DNA from: Thauera aromatica_A
Lineage (GTDB): Bacteria; Pseudomonadota; Gammaproteobacteria; Burkholderiales; Rhodocyclaceae
Length of the DNA stretch: 64,000 nt
NCBI RefSeq assembly: GCF_023093595.1
Contig: NZ_JALLIK010000099.1
Coordinates: forward strand, 27,144-91,143
Direction: 5' to 3'
The position numbers and the translations under genes are program-made. How positions within the stretch are numbered: the first letter of the stretch is position 1; the number at the start of each line of letters is the position of its first letter. Below the pieces are notes generated by a model, which did no database searches, was not told the DNA's origin, and saw only the letters and a program-made list of their open reading frames with translations. Below, in pieces: positions 16,841-25,631 of the stretch.

Positions 16841-17983
16841 CTAATCCGTGCGCTGCGCCGCAGCGCGGAAGCGCCCGTAGGTGTAGTGCGCGGCGCAGGC
16901 GCCTTCCGAGGACACCATGCACGCGCCCATCGGCGTTTCCGGCGTGCATGCGGTGGCGAACAGTTTGCAGTCGGTGGGGGTGCGCACGCCGCGCAGGATC
17001 GCGCCGCAGGCGCAGGCCTTGTGGTCGGGCACCGGGCGATCGTCGAGGGCGAATTTCCGCTCGGCGTCCCAGCGCGCGAAGGCGGGGCGGATGCGCAGCG
17101 CCGAGTCGGCCACGGCGCCGAGGCCGCGCCATTCGAAGCTGGGCCGCGCTTCGAAAGTGTCGGCGACGAGCGCCTGGGCCTTGCGGTTGCCGTCGCGGGT
17201 GACGGCGCGGGTGAATTCGTTCTCGACTTCGGCGCGGCCGTCGTTGACCTGGCGGATCAGCATGCGGATCGCCTGGATCACGTCGAGCGGCTCGAACCCG
17301 GCGATCACGACCGGCTTGCGGTGTGCGGCGGCGAAGCGCTCGTAGGGCCGGCTGCCGATCACCGTGGACACGTGGGCGGGGCCGACGAAGCCGTCCAGCG
17401 GCACCGTGCCGAGGTCGCGTACTTCGGGCGATTCGAGGATCGCGGCGATCGCCGCCGGCGTCAGCACGTGGTTGCAGAGCACGCTGAAGTTGTCCAGCCG
17501 CTGCGCCGCGGCCGCACGCAGCACGAGCGCGGTGGGCGGGGTGGTGGTCTCGAAGCCGATGGCGAAGAACACCACTTCGCGCGCCGGTTCGCGCGCCGCA
17601 AGGGCGAGCGCGTCGGCCGGCGAATACACCATGCGCACGTCGGCACCGCGCGCCCTCGCCTTCAGCAGCGACAGGCTGCCGGAGGCGGGCACGCGCAGGC
17701 AGTCGCCGTAAGTGCAGACGATGACGTCGGGGCGCGCCAGGGCGAGCCGGATCGCCATGTCGATGCGCCCGATCGGCAGCACGCACACCGGGCAGCCGGG
17801 ACCGTGGATCATGCGCACCGTGGGCGGCAGCAGGTCGGTGACGGCGTAGCGCGCGATCGCATGGGTGTGGCCGCCGCAAAATTCCATGAAGGCGTAGTCG
17901 CGGCCGGGCGCGGCCTCGCGTGCGATCGCCCGCGCCAGCCCGGCGGCGAGGCGGCCGTCGCGGAATTCGTCGATGTACTTCAT
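16841..17983 (-). CDS. hypD: Hydrogenase maturation factor HypD
   Basis: A 380-residue Fe-S protein that, with HypC, carries the Fe(CN)2CO unit. Conserved Cys lie in FMEFCGGHTHAI, IHGPGCPVCVLP and the C-terminal cluster region (CACGAILRG, CKLFATACTPETPMGACMVSSEG). FFAIGFETTTPPTA and NHVLTP are also typical. The start ATG 17983 overlaps the hypC stop as ATGA, consistent with equimolar synthesis of the HypC-HypD complex. Confidence 0.96.
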   Translation of the reverse strand: MKYIDEFRDGRLAAGLARAIAREAAPGRDYAFMEFCGGHTHAIARYAVTDLLPPTVRMIHGPGCPVCVLPIGRIDMAIRLALARPDVIVCTYGDCLRVPASGSLSLLKARARGADVRMVYSPADALALAAREPAREVVFFAIGFETTTPPTALVLRAAAAQRLDNFSVLCNHVLTPAAIAAILESPEVRDLGTVPLDGFVGPAHVSTVIGSRPYERFAAAHRKPVVIAGFEPLDVIQAIRMLIRQVNDGRAEVENEFTRAVTRDGNRKAQALVADTFEARPSFEWRGLGAVADSALRIRPAFARWDAERKFALDDRPVPDHKACACGAILRGVRTPTDCKLFATACTPETPMGACMVSSEGACAAHYTYGRFRAAAQRTD

Positions 17984-18246
17984 GTACTGCTCCCCCGCTC
18001 CGCATCAGGGTGATCGCGGGCGGCGGCGGGGTCGAGGCCGGCCTCGGCGAACAGCGCCAGGGTGCGCTCGGCTTCGGCCGGATCGAGCCGGGTCAGGGCG
18101 TAGCCGACGTGCACGATGACGTAATCGCCGAGCGCAGCGCCGTCGACGAGGGCGAGCGAGATTTCCTTGCGCACGCCGCCCAGTTCGGCGCGGCAGCGCT
18201 CGCCGTCGAGCAGCTCGACGATGCGGGCGGGAAGGGCGAGGCACAT
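17980..18246 (-). CDS. hypC: Hydrogenase maturation chaperone HypC
   Basis: An 88-residue HypC/HupF-family protein. The N-terminus MCLALPARIVELL carries the essential Cys2, exposed after Met removal, and GDYVIVHVGYALTRLD is the family core. It binds HypD and the apo-large subunit while the iron ligands are delivered. It starts 2 bases after the hypF stop and overlaps hypD by 4 bases. Confidence 0.95.
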   Translation of the reverse strand: MCLALPARIVELLDGERCRAELGGVRKEISLALVDGAALGDYVIVHVGYALTRLDPAEAERTLALFAEAGLDPAAARDHPDAERGSST

Positions 18247-18248
18247 GC

Positions 18249-19529
18249 TCAGGACTCCTGTGCGGCGAGACGATGATGGGCGACCCAGGCCTGGCCGAGG
18301 GCGAGGCCGGCATCGCCGGGCGACAGCCGCCGCGCGCCGAGCACGGTCAGGCCGCGCGCGCCGAGGGCGGATTCGAGTGCGGCCGAGAGCAGGCGGTTGT
18401 GCAGGCAGCCGCCGCAGAGGACGACGGTGTCGCAGCCGCTCGCTATGCGTGCGCGCTCGACCCAGTCCACCAGCGCGGCCGCCACGGTGGCCTGGAAGCG
18501 CGCCGCGCCGCGCGCGGCGTCGGTCTCGTCGGCGAGGCGCAGCAGCAGGGGGTGGAGATCGAGTTCGAGCACAGGGGTGGCGGGGGGCGATGAAGCGGCC
18601 GCGCCGAAGCGGCCCGCGGACTGACCGCCGCCGTCCGCGGCCGGTGCCGGTGCTGCCGGGTGGGTGAGGATGTGCCAGTCGCCGGGTGCCACCTCCGGCG
18701 CGGCGCTGCGCGCGGCGAGCGCTTCGAGGGCGAGCGCGGCTTCCGCTTCCGCTCCCATGACCTCGCAGATACCCAGCAGACCGGCGGCGGCGTCGAAGTG
18801 GCGGCCGAGGCTGGTGGTCGGCGGGCACAGCGCCGGGCGGGCAAGCACCTGGGCGAGCTGTGCCGCCGCCGGCTGGCGGGCGAAACGGCGGGCGATCTCG
18901 GCGCCGCGGCCGCCGGCGTGGAGCAGCGCGGCGGCGATGCGCCAGGGTTCGCGCGCGGCGCGGTCGCCGCCGGGCAGGCGCAGCGGGCGCAGGTGGCCGA
19001 GGCGGACGAACTCCGCTCCCGCGACCCACAGCAGCTCGCCGCCCCAGGCGCCGCCGTCGCTGCCCAGGCCGACACCGTCGAGGGCGAGGGCGAGCACCGG
19101 GCGGGTGTCGAAGCGGCGGTGCTCGGCGAGCACCGCGCCGGCGTGGGCGTGGTGGTGCTGCACGCCGATCGCCGGCACTCCCAGGCGCGCGGCGGTGGCG
19201 AGGGCGACGCGGGTGGAGTGGAAATCGGGGTGGAGGTCGTGGGCGACCGCGCGTGGCGGGTGCGCGGAGGCGGCAAGCAGGGCGGCGACCGCGGGCTCGA
19301 CGCCGCGGCAGGCATCGGCGTTGTCGAGGTCGCCCAGGTTGGGGCCGAAGCGCGCGTGGCCGTTCTCGAGCAGACAGGCGGCGTGCTTGAACCAGGCGCC
19401 GAGGGCGAGGATGGGCCGCGCGCCGGCGCGCGCCGGTGCGCCGGTCGAGGGCAGCGCCAGCGCCTCGCCGTGCCGCGCGTCCGCGGCCCCAGCGGCCGTC
19501 GGCGCAAGGTCGGCCATGGGGGCATTCAT
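18249..19529 (-). CDS. hypF: Truncated HypF: C-terminal Kae1-like carbamoyltransferase part only
   Basis: About 426 residues against roughly 750 for a full HypF. Present are the Kae1/TsaD-like domain (HDLHPDFHST, QHHHAHAGAVLAEH with metal His, LALDGVGLGSDGGAWGGE) and the C-terminal LCGGCLHNRLLSAALE. Absent are the N-terminal acylphosphatase, the two C4 zinc fingers and the YrdC-like domain that makes carbamoyl-adenylate. The ATG at 19529 overlaps the hypB stop as ATGA. No remnant of the missing domains lies upstream, since hypB is there, so this is not a fresh frameshift. I recall a naturally short HypF1 in Ralstonia eutropha. Activity here would need another source of carbamoyl-AMP or a second, full HypF elsewhere. 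Confidence 0.92.
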   Translation of the reverse strand: MNAPMADLAPTAAGAADARHGEALALPSTGAPARAGARPILALGAWFKHAACLLENGHARFGPNLGDLDNADACRGVEPAVAALLAASAHPPRAVAHDLHPDFHSTRVALATAARLGVPAIGVQHHHAHAGAVLAEHRRFDTRPVLALALDGVGLGSDGGAWGGELLWVAGAEFVRLGHLRPLRLPGGDRAAREPWRIAAALLHAGGRGAEIARRFARQPAAAQLAQVLARPALCPPTTSLGRHFDAAAGLLGICEVMGAEAEAALALEALAARSAAPEVAPGDWHILTHPAAPAPAADGGGQSAGRFGAAASSPPATPVLELDLHPLLLRLADETDAARGAARFQATVAAALVDWVERARIASGCDTVVLCGGCLHNRLLSAALESALGARGLTVLGARRLSPGDAGLALGQAWVAHHRLAAQES

Positions 19530-20479
19530 GCGCTCGCGCCGCGCCCGGCGCGTGCCGCCGCCAGCCCGGCCTCGATCCAGTCGATCCATTCGCCCACGCC
19601 CGCGCCGGTGGTGGCCGAGGTCCGGATCACGCGCAGGCGCGGATTGACCCGCAGCGCGTAGTCGATCGCACGCTGCGCATCGAAGGCGAGGTGGGGCAGC
19701 AGGTCGACCTTGTTGAGCAGCATCAGGTCGGCGGCGGCGAACAGGTCGGGATACTTGAGCGGCTTGTCCTCGCCCTCGGTGACCGACAGGATCGCCACCT
19801 TGTGCGCTTCGCCGAGGTCGAACGCGGCCGGGCAGACGAGATTGCCGACGTTCTCGATCAGCAGCAGGCTGCCCGCGGCGAGGTCCATCCGCGCCAGTGC
19901 GCGCGCGATCATGCCGGCATCGAGATGGCAGCCCTTGCCGGTGTTGATCTGCAGCGCCGGGACGCCGGTGGCACGGATGCGCTCGGCGTCGAATTCGGTC
20001 TGCTGGTCGCCTTCGATCACCGCCGCCGGGATGCGGCCGGCGAGCGCCTGGAGCATGCGCACGAGGAGCGAAGTCTTGCCCGAGCCGGGGCTCGACACCA
20101 GGTTCAGGGCGAAGATGCCGCGCGCGGCGAAGGCGGCACGGTTGGCGGCGGCGAGGACGTCGTTCTTGGCGAGGAGGTCGCGCTCGATCGCCAGCATCCG
20201 CGTCGCTGCGGAGGGGGCGTGGGCAGGTACGGCGGGGGCCGCGGGCGGTGGCCGGTGGCCGGACGGGGGGTCATGAAGGTCGGCGGCGGGGAGAACGCGG
20301 GCGTTCCCGGGCGCGCGCCGTGCAGGCGTGTCGGCGGTCAACGCGCGCCAGCGGTGGGGGCGCTCGGCCGGCGGCCGTTCATGCACCTCGTGCGCCGCGG
20401 CCGCGCGCGCCTCCTTGCGGCCGCCGAATACGGCCCCGATCCTCGCTTCCCCGCCACCGCATCCGCATGTCGTGCACAT
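19526..20479 (-). CDS. hypB: Hydrogenase nickel-insertion GTPase HypB
   Basis: 317 residues. HypB hydrolyses GTP to drive nickel insertion into the hydrogenase large subunit. The N-terminus MCTTCGCGGG holds the high-affinity metal site (Cys2, 5, 7). A low-complexity linker with scattered His follows (to about 90), then the G domain: P-loop SSPGSGKT (129-136), EGDQQTEFDAERIR, IENVGNLVCPAAFDLGE and NKVDLL. There is no long poly-His store. It lies 24 bases downstream of hypA and overlaps hypF by 4 bases. Confidence 0.96.
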   Translation of the reverse strand: MCTTCGCGGGEARIGAVFGGRKEARAAAAHEVHERPPAERPHRWRALTADTPARRAPGNARVLPAADLHDPPSGHRPPPAAPAVPAHAPSAATRMLAIERDLLAKNDVLAAANRAAFAARGIFALNLVSSPGSGKTSLLVRMLQALAGRIPAAVIEGDQQTEFDAERIRATGVPALQINTGKGCHLDAGMIARALARMDLAAGSLLLIENVGNLVCPAAFDLGEAHKVAILSVTEGEDKPLKYPDLFAAADLMLLNKVDLLPHLAFDAQRAIDYALRVNPRLRVIRTSATTGAGVGEWIDWIEAGLAAARAGRGASA

Positions 20480-20503
20480 CCTGTCCTCCCGCGTCCGTCC
20501 TGC

Positions 20504-20845
20504 TCACGCGACTTCAAGCGCCCGCACCCGCATTCCGGTGCCGGCGCGGGGTTCGACGCCGAAGCCGCCGCATTCGGGGCAGGGGGCGTAGCGTTCGCGG
20601 AGCGCCACCGTTTGCCCGCAGCCGGGGCAGCGCCCGCTGCCGGCAACCGTCTCGACCTGGATCGTCGCGCCCTCGGCGAGGGTGCCGCGCAGCACGAGCG
20701 CGAGACAGAACTGCAGGGACTCGGTCTCGACCGCGGCCAGCTCGCCGATTTCGAGGATGATCGTGCGCACGTGGCGGAAGCGCTGTGCCGCCGCGGCCTC
20801 GTCGATGATTTCCCGGACCCCTTCGGCGAGGGACAGTTCATGCAT
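20504..20845 (-). CDS. hypA: Hydrogenase nickel-incorporation protein HypA
   Basis: 113 residues. The N-terminal MHELSLAEGV supplies the nickel ligand His2. The zinc loop has two CxxC pairs (CPGCGQ and CPECGG). HypA hands nickel to the large subunit together with HypB. It is the first gene of the hyp run, 46 bases after nusB on the same strand, with no terminator visible between them. Confidence 0.95.
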   Translation of the reverse strand: MHELSLAEGVREIIDEAAAAQRFRHVRTIILEIGELAAVETESLQFCLALVLRGTLAEGATIQVETVAGSGRCPGCGQTVALRERYAPCPECGGFGVEPRAGTGMRVRALEVA

Positions 20846-20891
20846 GCGCCGCTCCGGCCGGTGGCGTCGTGGCCGCCGCCGTTGCCGGGCG

Positions 20892-21395
20892 TCAGCCCTT
20901 CGCTGCGCGCGCGGCGTCGACTTCTTGCGGGCGCAGGCGGGCGGCGAGCTTGTCGAGGACGCCGTTGACGAACTTGTGGCCGTCGGTGCCGCCGTAGCCC
21001 TTGGCGAGTTCGATGGCCTCGTTGATCACCACCCGGTAGGGGGTGTCGAGGTTGTGGCGCAGTTCGTGGGTGCCGAGCAGCAGGATCGCGTGTTCGATCG
21101 GCGACAGCTCGCTCACCGGGCGGCTCAGCAGCGGCGTGAACACCGCGCGCAATTCGTCCGCGCTGGCGATCGCGCCGCGCAGCAGGCTGACGAACAGTTC
21201 GCGGTCGATGCGGTCGAGGCGCTCGGTTTCCGATTCCAGGTGGCGCTGCACCGTGGCCATCGCGTTTCCCGACAACAGCCACTGGTAGACGCCCTGCAGG
21301 GCCAGTTCGCGGGCCCGGCGGCGGGCCATCTTGCTCGTCGGATTGGGGCTGGCGGCGCCTTCGGGCGCAGGGTTCGGCGGGGTCGGATCCGTCAT
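20892..21395 (-). CDS. nusB: Transcription antitermination factor NusB
   Basis: A 167-residue all-helical RNA-binding protein that pairs with NusE/S10 on boxA of rRNA operons. MARRRARELALQGVYQWL opens the conserved domain at about residue 23 after a Pro-rich, probably disordered N-terminus, and ELSPIEHAILLLGTHEL and VVINEAIELAKGYGG complete the signature. It overlaps ribH by 4 bases (ATGA). The ribH-nusB order is standard, but hypA rather than thiL follows. Confidence 0.96.
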   Translation of the reverse strand: MTDPTPPNPAPEGAASPNPTSKMARRRARELALQGVYQWLLSGNAMATVQRHLESETERLDRIDRELFVSLLRGAIASADELRAVFTPLLSRPVSELSPIEHAILLLGTHELRHNLDTPYRVVINEAIELAKGYGGTDGHKFVNGVLDKLAARLRPQEVDAARAAKG

Positions 21396-21895
21396 CGCAG
21401 CACCTTCAGCAGGCGGGCCATTTCGACCGCGGCGCGGGCGCAGTCGGCACCTTTCTCGCTCATGCGGGCCAGTGCCTGGTCCTCGTCTTCGGTGGTGAGC
21501 ACGCCGTTGGCGATCGGCAGACCGGTGTCGAGGCCGACGCGGGTGATGCCGGCGCCCATCTCGTTCGACACCAGTTCGAAGTGGTAGGTCTCGCCGCGGA
21601 CCACCGCGCCGAGCGCGACCAGGGCGTCGAAGCGGCCGCTGTTGGCCATTGTCTGCAGCACCAGGGGAATTTCCAGCGCGCCGGGCACGGTGGCGATGCG
21701 GATGTCGGCGTGGGCCACGCCCAGGCGCAACAGCTCGGCGGTGCAGGCCGACAGCAGGCCTTCGCAGATGTCGAGGTTGAAGCGCGCCATGACCACGCCG
21801 ACGCGCAGGCCGGTGCCGTTGAAGTCGGGGTCGATCTCGGCGATGCCGTCGTAGCGCGACTGTTTGCGGGTGGTTTCGGGTTGGGTGCGTTGCAT
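21392..21895 (-). CDS. ribH: 6,7-dimethyl-8-ribityllumazine synthase
   Basis: 167 residues. It condenses the RibA/D-derived pyrimidine with dihydroxybutanone phosphate in the penultimate riboflavin step. Marks: VGVVMARFNLDICEGLL, TVPGALEIPLVLQ, GAVVRGETYHFELV with the catalytic His, and GVLTTEDEDQA. It follows the ribB gene by 21 bases and overlaps nusB. Confidence 0.96.
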   Translation of the reverse strand: MQRTQPETTRKQSRYDGIAEIDPDFNGTGLRVGVVMARFNLDICEGLLSACTAELLRLGVAHADIRIATVPGALEIPLVLQTMANSGRFDALVALGAVVRGETYHFELVSNEMGAGITRVGLDTGLPIANGVLTTEDEDQALARMSEKGADCARAAVEMARLLKVLR

Positions 21896-21916
21896 GGTCT
21901 TATCTTCGCGAGGAGT

Positions 21917-23008
21917 TCAGTTCTTGTCGACGAAACCGGTGATTTCGAGGCCGAAGCCGGTCATGCTCGGAATCTTCAGCGGGTTTGCGAGCAGGCGCAT
22001 CTTGCCGACGTTGAGCGCGCGCAGGATCTGGGCGCCGACGCCGAACAGGCGTGCGTCCCAGCGCTGGATCGGACGTTCGCGGTTGTCGTCGAGGCCGGCG
22101 AGCAGCTCGCGGCCCGACATCGGGCGATAGAGAAGGACGATCACGCCGGTTTCCGCCGCGGCCAGGGCGGCGAGCGCCTGGTTGACGGGGAAGCTGTGCT
22201 TGCCGCTGCCGGAGTCGAGGAAGTCGAGCACCGAGATCGGCTCGTGCACCCGCACCAGGGTTTCGCGCTCGGGCGTGATGTCGCCGCGCGACAGGGCGAA
22301 ATGGATGTCGCCGGAAGTCTTTTCCTCGAAGGCAGTGAGGCGGAAGCGGCCATGCGGCGTGTCGACGTCCTTCTCGCTGACCTTCTCCACCAGGTGCTCG
22401 GTGGCGGCGCGGTATTCGATCAGGTCGCGGATGGCGCCGATCTTGAGGCCGTGCTCCTTGCCGAAGTCGATGAGATCGGGAAGGCGGGCCATGGTGCCGT
22501 CGTCCTTGAGGATCTCGCAGATCACCGCGGCCGGCTCCAGGCCGGCGAGCTGGGCGAGGTCGCAGCCGGCCTCGGTGTGGCCGGCGCGGATCAGCACGCC
22601 GCCCTTCTGCGCGGTGAGGGGGAAGATGTGGCCGGGAGTGACGATGTCGTCCGGCTTGGCGTGGCGGGCGACGGCGACCTGCACGGTGCGCGCGCGATCG
22701 TGCGCCGAAATGCCGGTGGTGACGCCGGTGGCGGCCTCGATCGAGACCGTGAACGCGGTGCCGTGCGGGGTGCGGTTGTCGCGCACCATCTGCTGCAGTC
22801 CGAGCTGGCGGCAGCGCTCGTCGGTGAGCGTCAGGCAGATCAGGCCGCGGCCGTATTTGGCCATGAAGTTGATCGCTTCCGGGGTGACGAATTCGGCCGC
22901 CATGACGAGGTCGCCCTCGTTCTCGCGGTCTTCCTCGTCGACCAGGATGACCATTTTCCCGGCCTTGATGTCGGCGATGATGTCGGTGATCGGCGCGAGT
23001 GCGCTCAT
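21917..23008 (-). CDS. ribB: 3,4-dihydroxy-2-butanone-4-phosphate synthase with degenerate GTP cyclohydrolase II-like C-terminus (RibBX type)
   Basis: About 363 residues. The N-terminal 200 are DHBP synthase: DEEDRENEGDLVMAAEFV, the GRGLICL stretch, HTEAGCDLA. The C-terminal part aligns in outline with GTP cyclohydrolase II but lacks its zinc Cys (no CxC) and other catalytic signatures, so only the ribB activity is expected; RibA must come from elsewhere. This 'BX' form is common in beta- and gammaproteobacteria. The start at 23008 gives the family N-terminus MSALAPITDIIADIKAGKM. It lies between ribE and ribH. Confidence 0.93.
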   Translation of the reverse strand: MSALAPITDIIADIKAGKMVILVDEEDRENEGDLVMAAEFVTPEAINFMAKYGRGLICLTLTDERCRQLGLQQMVRDNRTPHGTAFTVSIEAATGVTTGISAHDRARTVQVAVARHAKPDDIVTPGHIFPLTAQKGGVLIRAGHTEAGCDLAQLAGLEPAAVICEILKDDGTMARLPDLIDFGKEHGLKIGAIRDLIEYRAATEHLVEKVSEKDVDTPHGRFRLTAFEEKTSGDIHFALSRGDITPERETLVRVHEPISVLDFLDSGSGKHSFPVNQALAALAAAETGVIVLLYRPMSGRELLAGLDDNRERPIQRWDARLFGVGAQILRALNVGKMRLLANPLKIPSMTGFGLEITGFVDKN

Positions 23009-23053
23009 GCTGTTTCCTTTGTGGGCGTTGCGGCGGCGCTTGGTGGGCGGCAT

Positions 23054-23668
23054 TCAGGCAGCGGAGCCGTTTTCCTCGCTGCGCCAGGCGAGCATGCGTT
23101 CGACGTAGCGCGCGATGAGGTCGATTTCGAGATTGACCCGGCTGCCGGCGCTCAGATGCCTGAGGTTGGTGACCGCGACCGTGTGCGGGATCAGGTTGAT
23201 CGAAAAGTCGCGCCCGTCGACGCGATTGACGGTGAGGCTGACGCCGTTCACGGTGATCGAGCCCTTCTTCGCGATGTAGCCGGCGATCGCCGCCGGGGCG
23301 CGGATCACGAGCTCGTGGCTCTCGCCCACCGGTTCGAACTTGAGCACTTCGCCGACCCCGTCGACGTGGCCGGTGACGAGGTGCCCGCCGAGGCGGTCGG
23401 CCAGGCTCAGCGCCTTTTCCAGGTTGACTTCGGCGCCGGCGAGGTCGAGGCCGACGGTGCAGTCGAGCGTCTCGCGCGAGACGTCGAACTTCACTTTGGC
23501 GCCGTCGCGCGCGATCACGGTGAGGCACACGCCGCTGTTGGCGATGCTGTCGCCGACGATGACGTCCCCGAGGTCGAGGCCGCAGGTGTCGACGGTCAGA
23601 CGCACGCCTTCGGCGAGCGGCTCGATGTGTTCGATGCGGCCGACCGCCGCGATGATGCCGGAAAACAT
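23054..23668 (-). CDS. ribE: Riboflavin synthase, alpha subunit
   Basis: 204 residues made of two similar lumazine-binding barrels: MFSGIIAAVGRIEHIEP at the start and GSITVNGVSLTVNRVDG in the second. It dismutates two lumazines into riboflavin. GHLVTGHVDGVGEV is the family signature. The 55 bases separating it from dsbD hold no FMN riboswitch. Confidence 0.96.
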   Translation of the reverse strand: MFSGIIAAVGRIEHIEPLAEGVRLTVDTCGLDLGDVIVGDSIANSGVCLTVIARDGAKVKFDVSRETLDCTVGLDLAGAEVNLEKALSLADRLGGHLVTGHVDGVGEVLKFEPVGESHELVIRAPAAIAGYIAKKGSITVNGVSLTVNRVDGRDFSINLIPHTVAVTNLRHLSAGSRVNLEIDLIARYVERMLAWRSEENGSAA

Positions 23669-23723
23669 GGGAAGGGACTGAGCCGAAAGGGAGAAAGCCG
23701 GGATTGTAGGGGAAAACGGCGTG

Positions 23724-25631
23724 CTACAGGGCGCGCTCCAGCACGGTGGCGAAGGGCTCGGCCTTCATGAAGCCGACCACGCGCAGCCCCTGGCGCTCCT
23801 GGCCGCGGGCGTCGAAGAAGAGGATGCCGGGCGGGCCGAACAGGCCGAAGCGCTTGAGCAGGGCCTTGTGCTCGTCGTCGTTGGCGGTGACGTCGGCCTT
23901 CAGCAGCAGCATCCGGCCCATGCGCTCGGCGACGCGGGGATCGCTGAAGGTGAAGCGCTCCATTTCCTTGCACGACACGCACCAGTCGGCATAGAAATCG
24001 AGCATGACCGGGCGGTCGGTGGCGGCCAGCCGCGCGTCGAGCTCGGCGATCGAGCGCACTTTTTCGAACTGCGGCTGCGTCACCGGCCCCCCGGCCTGGG
24101 CGCGCAGTACGGCGAGCGGCTGCAGCGGGTCGCGCGAGCCGGCAAGCGCCCCCACCAGGACCGCCGCGCCGGCGATCGCGAGCGCCACGCCGACGCCCTT
24201 GCCCAGGCGCATCCAGCCCCGCGCATGCGCAGGCAGGGGGTCGAGCGCATGCAGGAAGATGCCGGAAAACAGCAGCAGCGCCGCCCACCCCAGCATCGCC
24301 GCCAGCGCCGGCAGCACCGGAGTCAGCATCCACAGCGCCACCGCCAGCAGCAGTACGCCGAAGGTCTGCTTCACGCCTTCCATCCACGGCCCCACCTTGG
24401 GCAGCAGCGAGCGCGACGCCACCCCCACCGCGAGCAGCGGCGCGCCCATCCCCAGCCCCATCGCGAACAGCGCCCAGCCGCCGAGCACGGCGTCGCCGGT
24501 CCGGGCGATGTAGAGCAGCGCGCCGGCGAGCGGCGCGGCCACGCAGGGGCCGACGATCAGCGCCGAGAGCACGCCCATCGCGGTTACCCCGCCCAGGCTG
24601 CCGCCCTTGTTGTGGCCGGCGCTGTCGGCGAGCCGGCTCTGCAGCGCGGAAGGCAGCTGCAGCTCGTAGAAACCGAACATCGACAGCGACAACAGCACGA
24701 ACACCAGGGCGAACGCCGACAGCACCCACACGTTCTGCAGCGCCGCGGTCAGCATCGTGCCGGTGAGGCCGGCGCCGACGCCGGCCAGGGCGTAGGTGCT
24801 TGCCATGCCGAGCACGTAGCCCAGGGAGAGCATGAAGGCGCGCGCGTGCGACACCTTGTGTCCCTGGCCGACGATGATTCCGGACAGGATCGGAATCATC
24901 GGGAAGGTGCACGGCGTGAACGCCAGCAGCAGGCCGAAACCGAAGAAACTGGCGAGGATCAGCGGCACGCTGGCGCCGGCGAGCAGGCGGGCGACGTCGC
25001 CGCTTTCGTCGCCCGGCGCCGCGTCCGGTCGTGGCCCTTCGGCCGGAGTCATGGTGGGCGCCGGCGATGAATCGGCGCCCGCTGCGGCTCCGGACTGGCC
25101 GATGGCGGCTGCGGTGCTGCTGCGTGGCGGGGCGCTGCTGCTGCCGCCGAACCACTGGCCGAGGAAGCCGCTTGCCGCCTGGCGCGGCGGCGCGGAGAGA
25201 TCGATCGAGGCGCGCTGGGTGGTGGGCGGGTAGCAGATGCCGCCGTCCCAACACCCCTGGCTGGTGGCGATCAGCTCGAAACGGGTGAGGCCGGCGGGCG
25301 CCTGCACCGGCAGCAGGATGCGCAACGCACCGCGATGGGTTTCGACTTCGCCGAAGAAATCGTCCCGGTGGCGCTTGCCGGCCGGTTTTTCGGGGGCGCC
25401 GAGGCCGATCGTGTCCGGCTCGGCCTCGAAGCGGAACTTGTCGCCATACAGGTAGTAGTCCTTCGCCACCTCGAACACGACTTCCACCGTCTGCGCATCG
25501 AGCGCCTGTGCGCGCAGCGCGAAGGCCTTTTCGGGTTCGATCGGGTTGGCGCGCGCGGTGAGCGCGAACAGGGTCGCGAGCACGGCGAGCAGCAGGGCGC
25601 GAGGCAGGAAGAGATGCGGCATGGAGGTCAT
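23724..25631 (-). CDS. dsbD: Thiol:disulfide interchange protein DsbD
   Basis: About 635 residues. It moves electrons from cytoplasmic thioredoxin to periplasmic DsbC/DsbG and cytochrome c maturation. A signal peptide (about 1-28, ending TARA-NP) is followed by the DsbD-alpha domain with Cys127 and Cys133 in CWDGGICYPP, then eight or so membrane helices with the paired Cys regions FTPCTFPMIP and GPCVAAPLAG, and a C-terminal thioredoxin-like domain with ADWCVSCKEME. The start at 25631 overlaps the cutA stop (ATGA); 25622 is an alternative. Confidence 0.95.
   Translation of the reverse strand: MTSMPHLFLPRALLLAVLATLFALTARANPIEPEKAFALRAQALDAQTVEVVFEVAKDYYLYGDKFRFEAEPDTIGLGAPEKPAGKRHRDDFFGEVETHRGALRILLPVQAPAGLTRFELIATSQGCWDGGICYPPTTQRASIDLSAPPRQAASGFLGQWFGGSSSAPPRSSTAAAIGQSGAAAGADSSPAPTMTPAEGPRPDAAPGDESGDVARLLAGASVPLILASFFGFGLLLAFTPCTFPMIPILSGIIVGQGHKVSHARAFMLSLGYVLGMASTYALAGVGAGLTGTMLTAALQNVWVLSAFALVFVLLSLSMFGFYELQLPSALQSRLADSAGHNKGGSLGGVTAMGVLSALIVGPCVAAPLAGALLYIARTGDAVLGGWALFAMGLGMGAPLLAVGVASRSLLPKVGPWMEGVKQTFGVLLLAVALWMLTPVLPALAAMLGWAALLLFSGIFLHALDPLPAHARGWMRLGKGVGVALAIAGAAVLVGALAGSRDPLQPLAVLRAQAGGPVTQPQFEKVRSIAELDARLAATDRPVMLDFYADWCVSCKEMERFTFSDPRVAERMGRMLLLKADVTANDDEHKALLKRFGLFGPPGILFFDARGQERQGLRVVGFMKAEPFATVLERAL

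Noticed and set aside
23669..23723. FMN riboswitch before the riboflavin genes
   Set aside because: Only 55 bases separate dsbD from ribE, and none of the conserved RFN-element segments is present.
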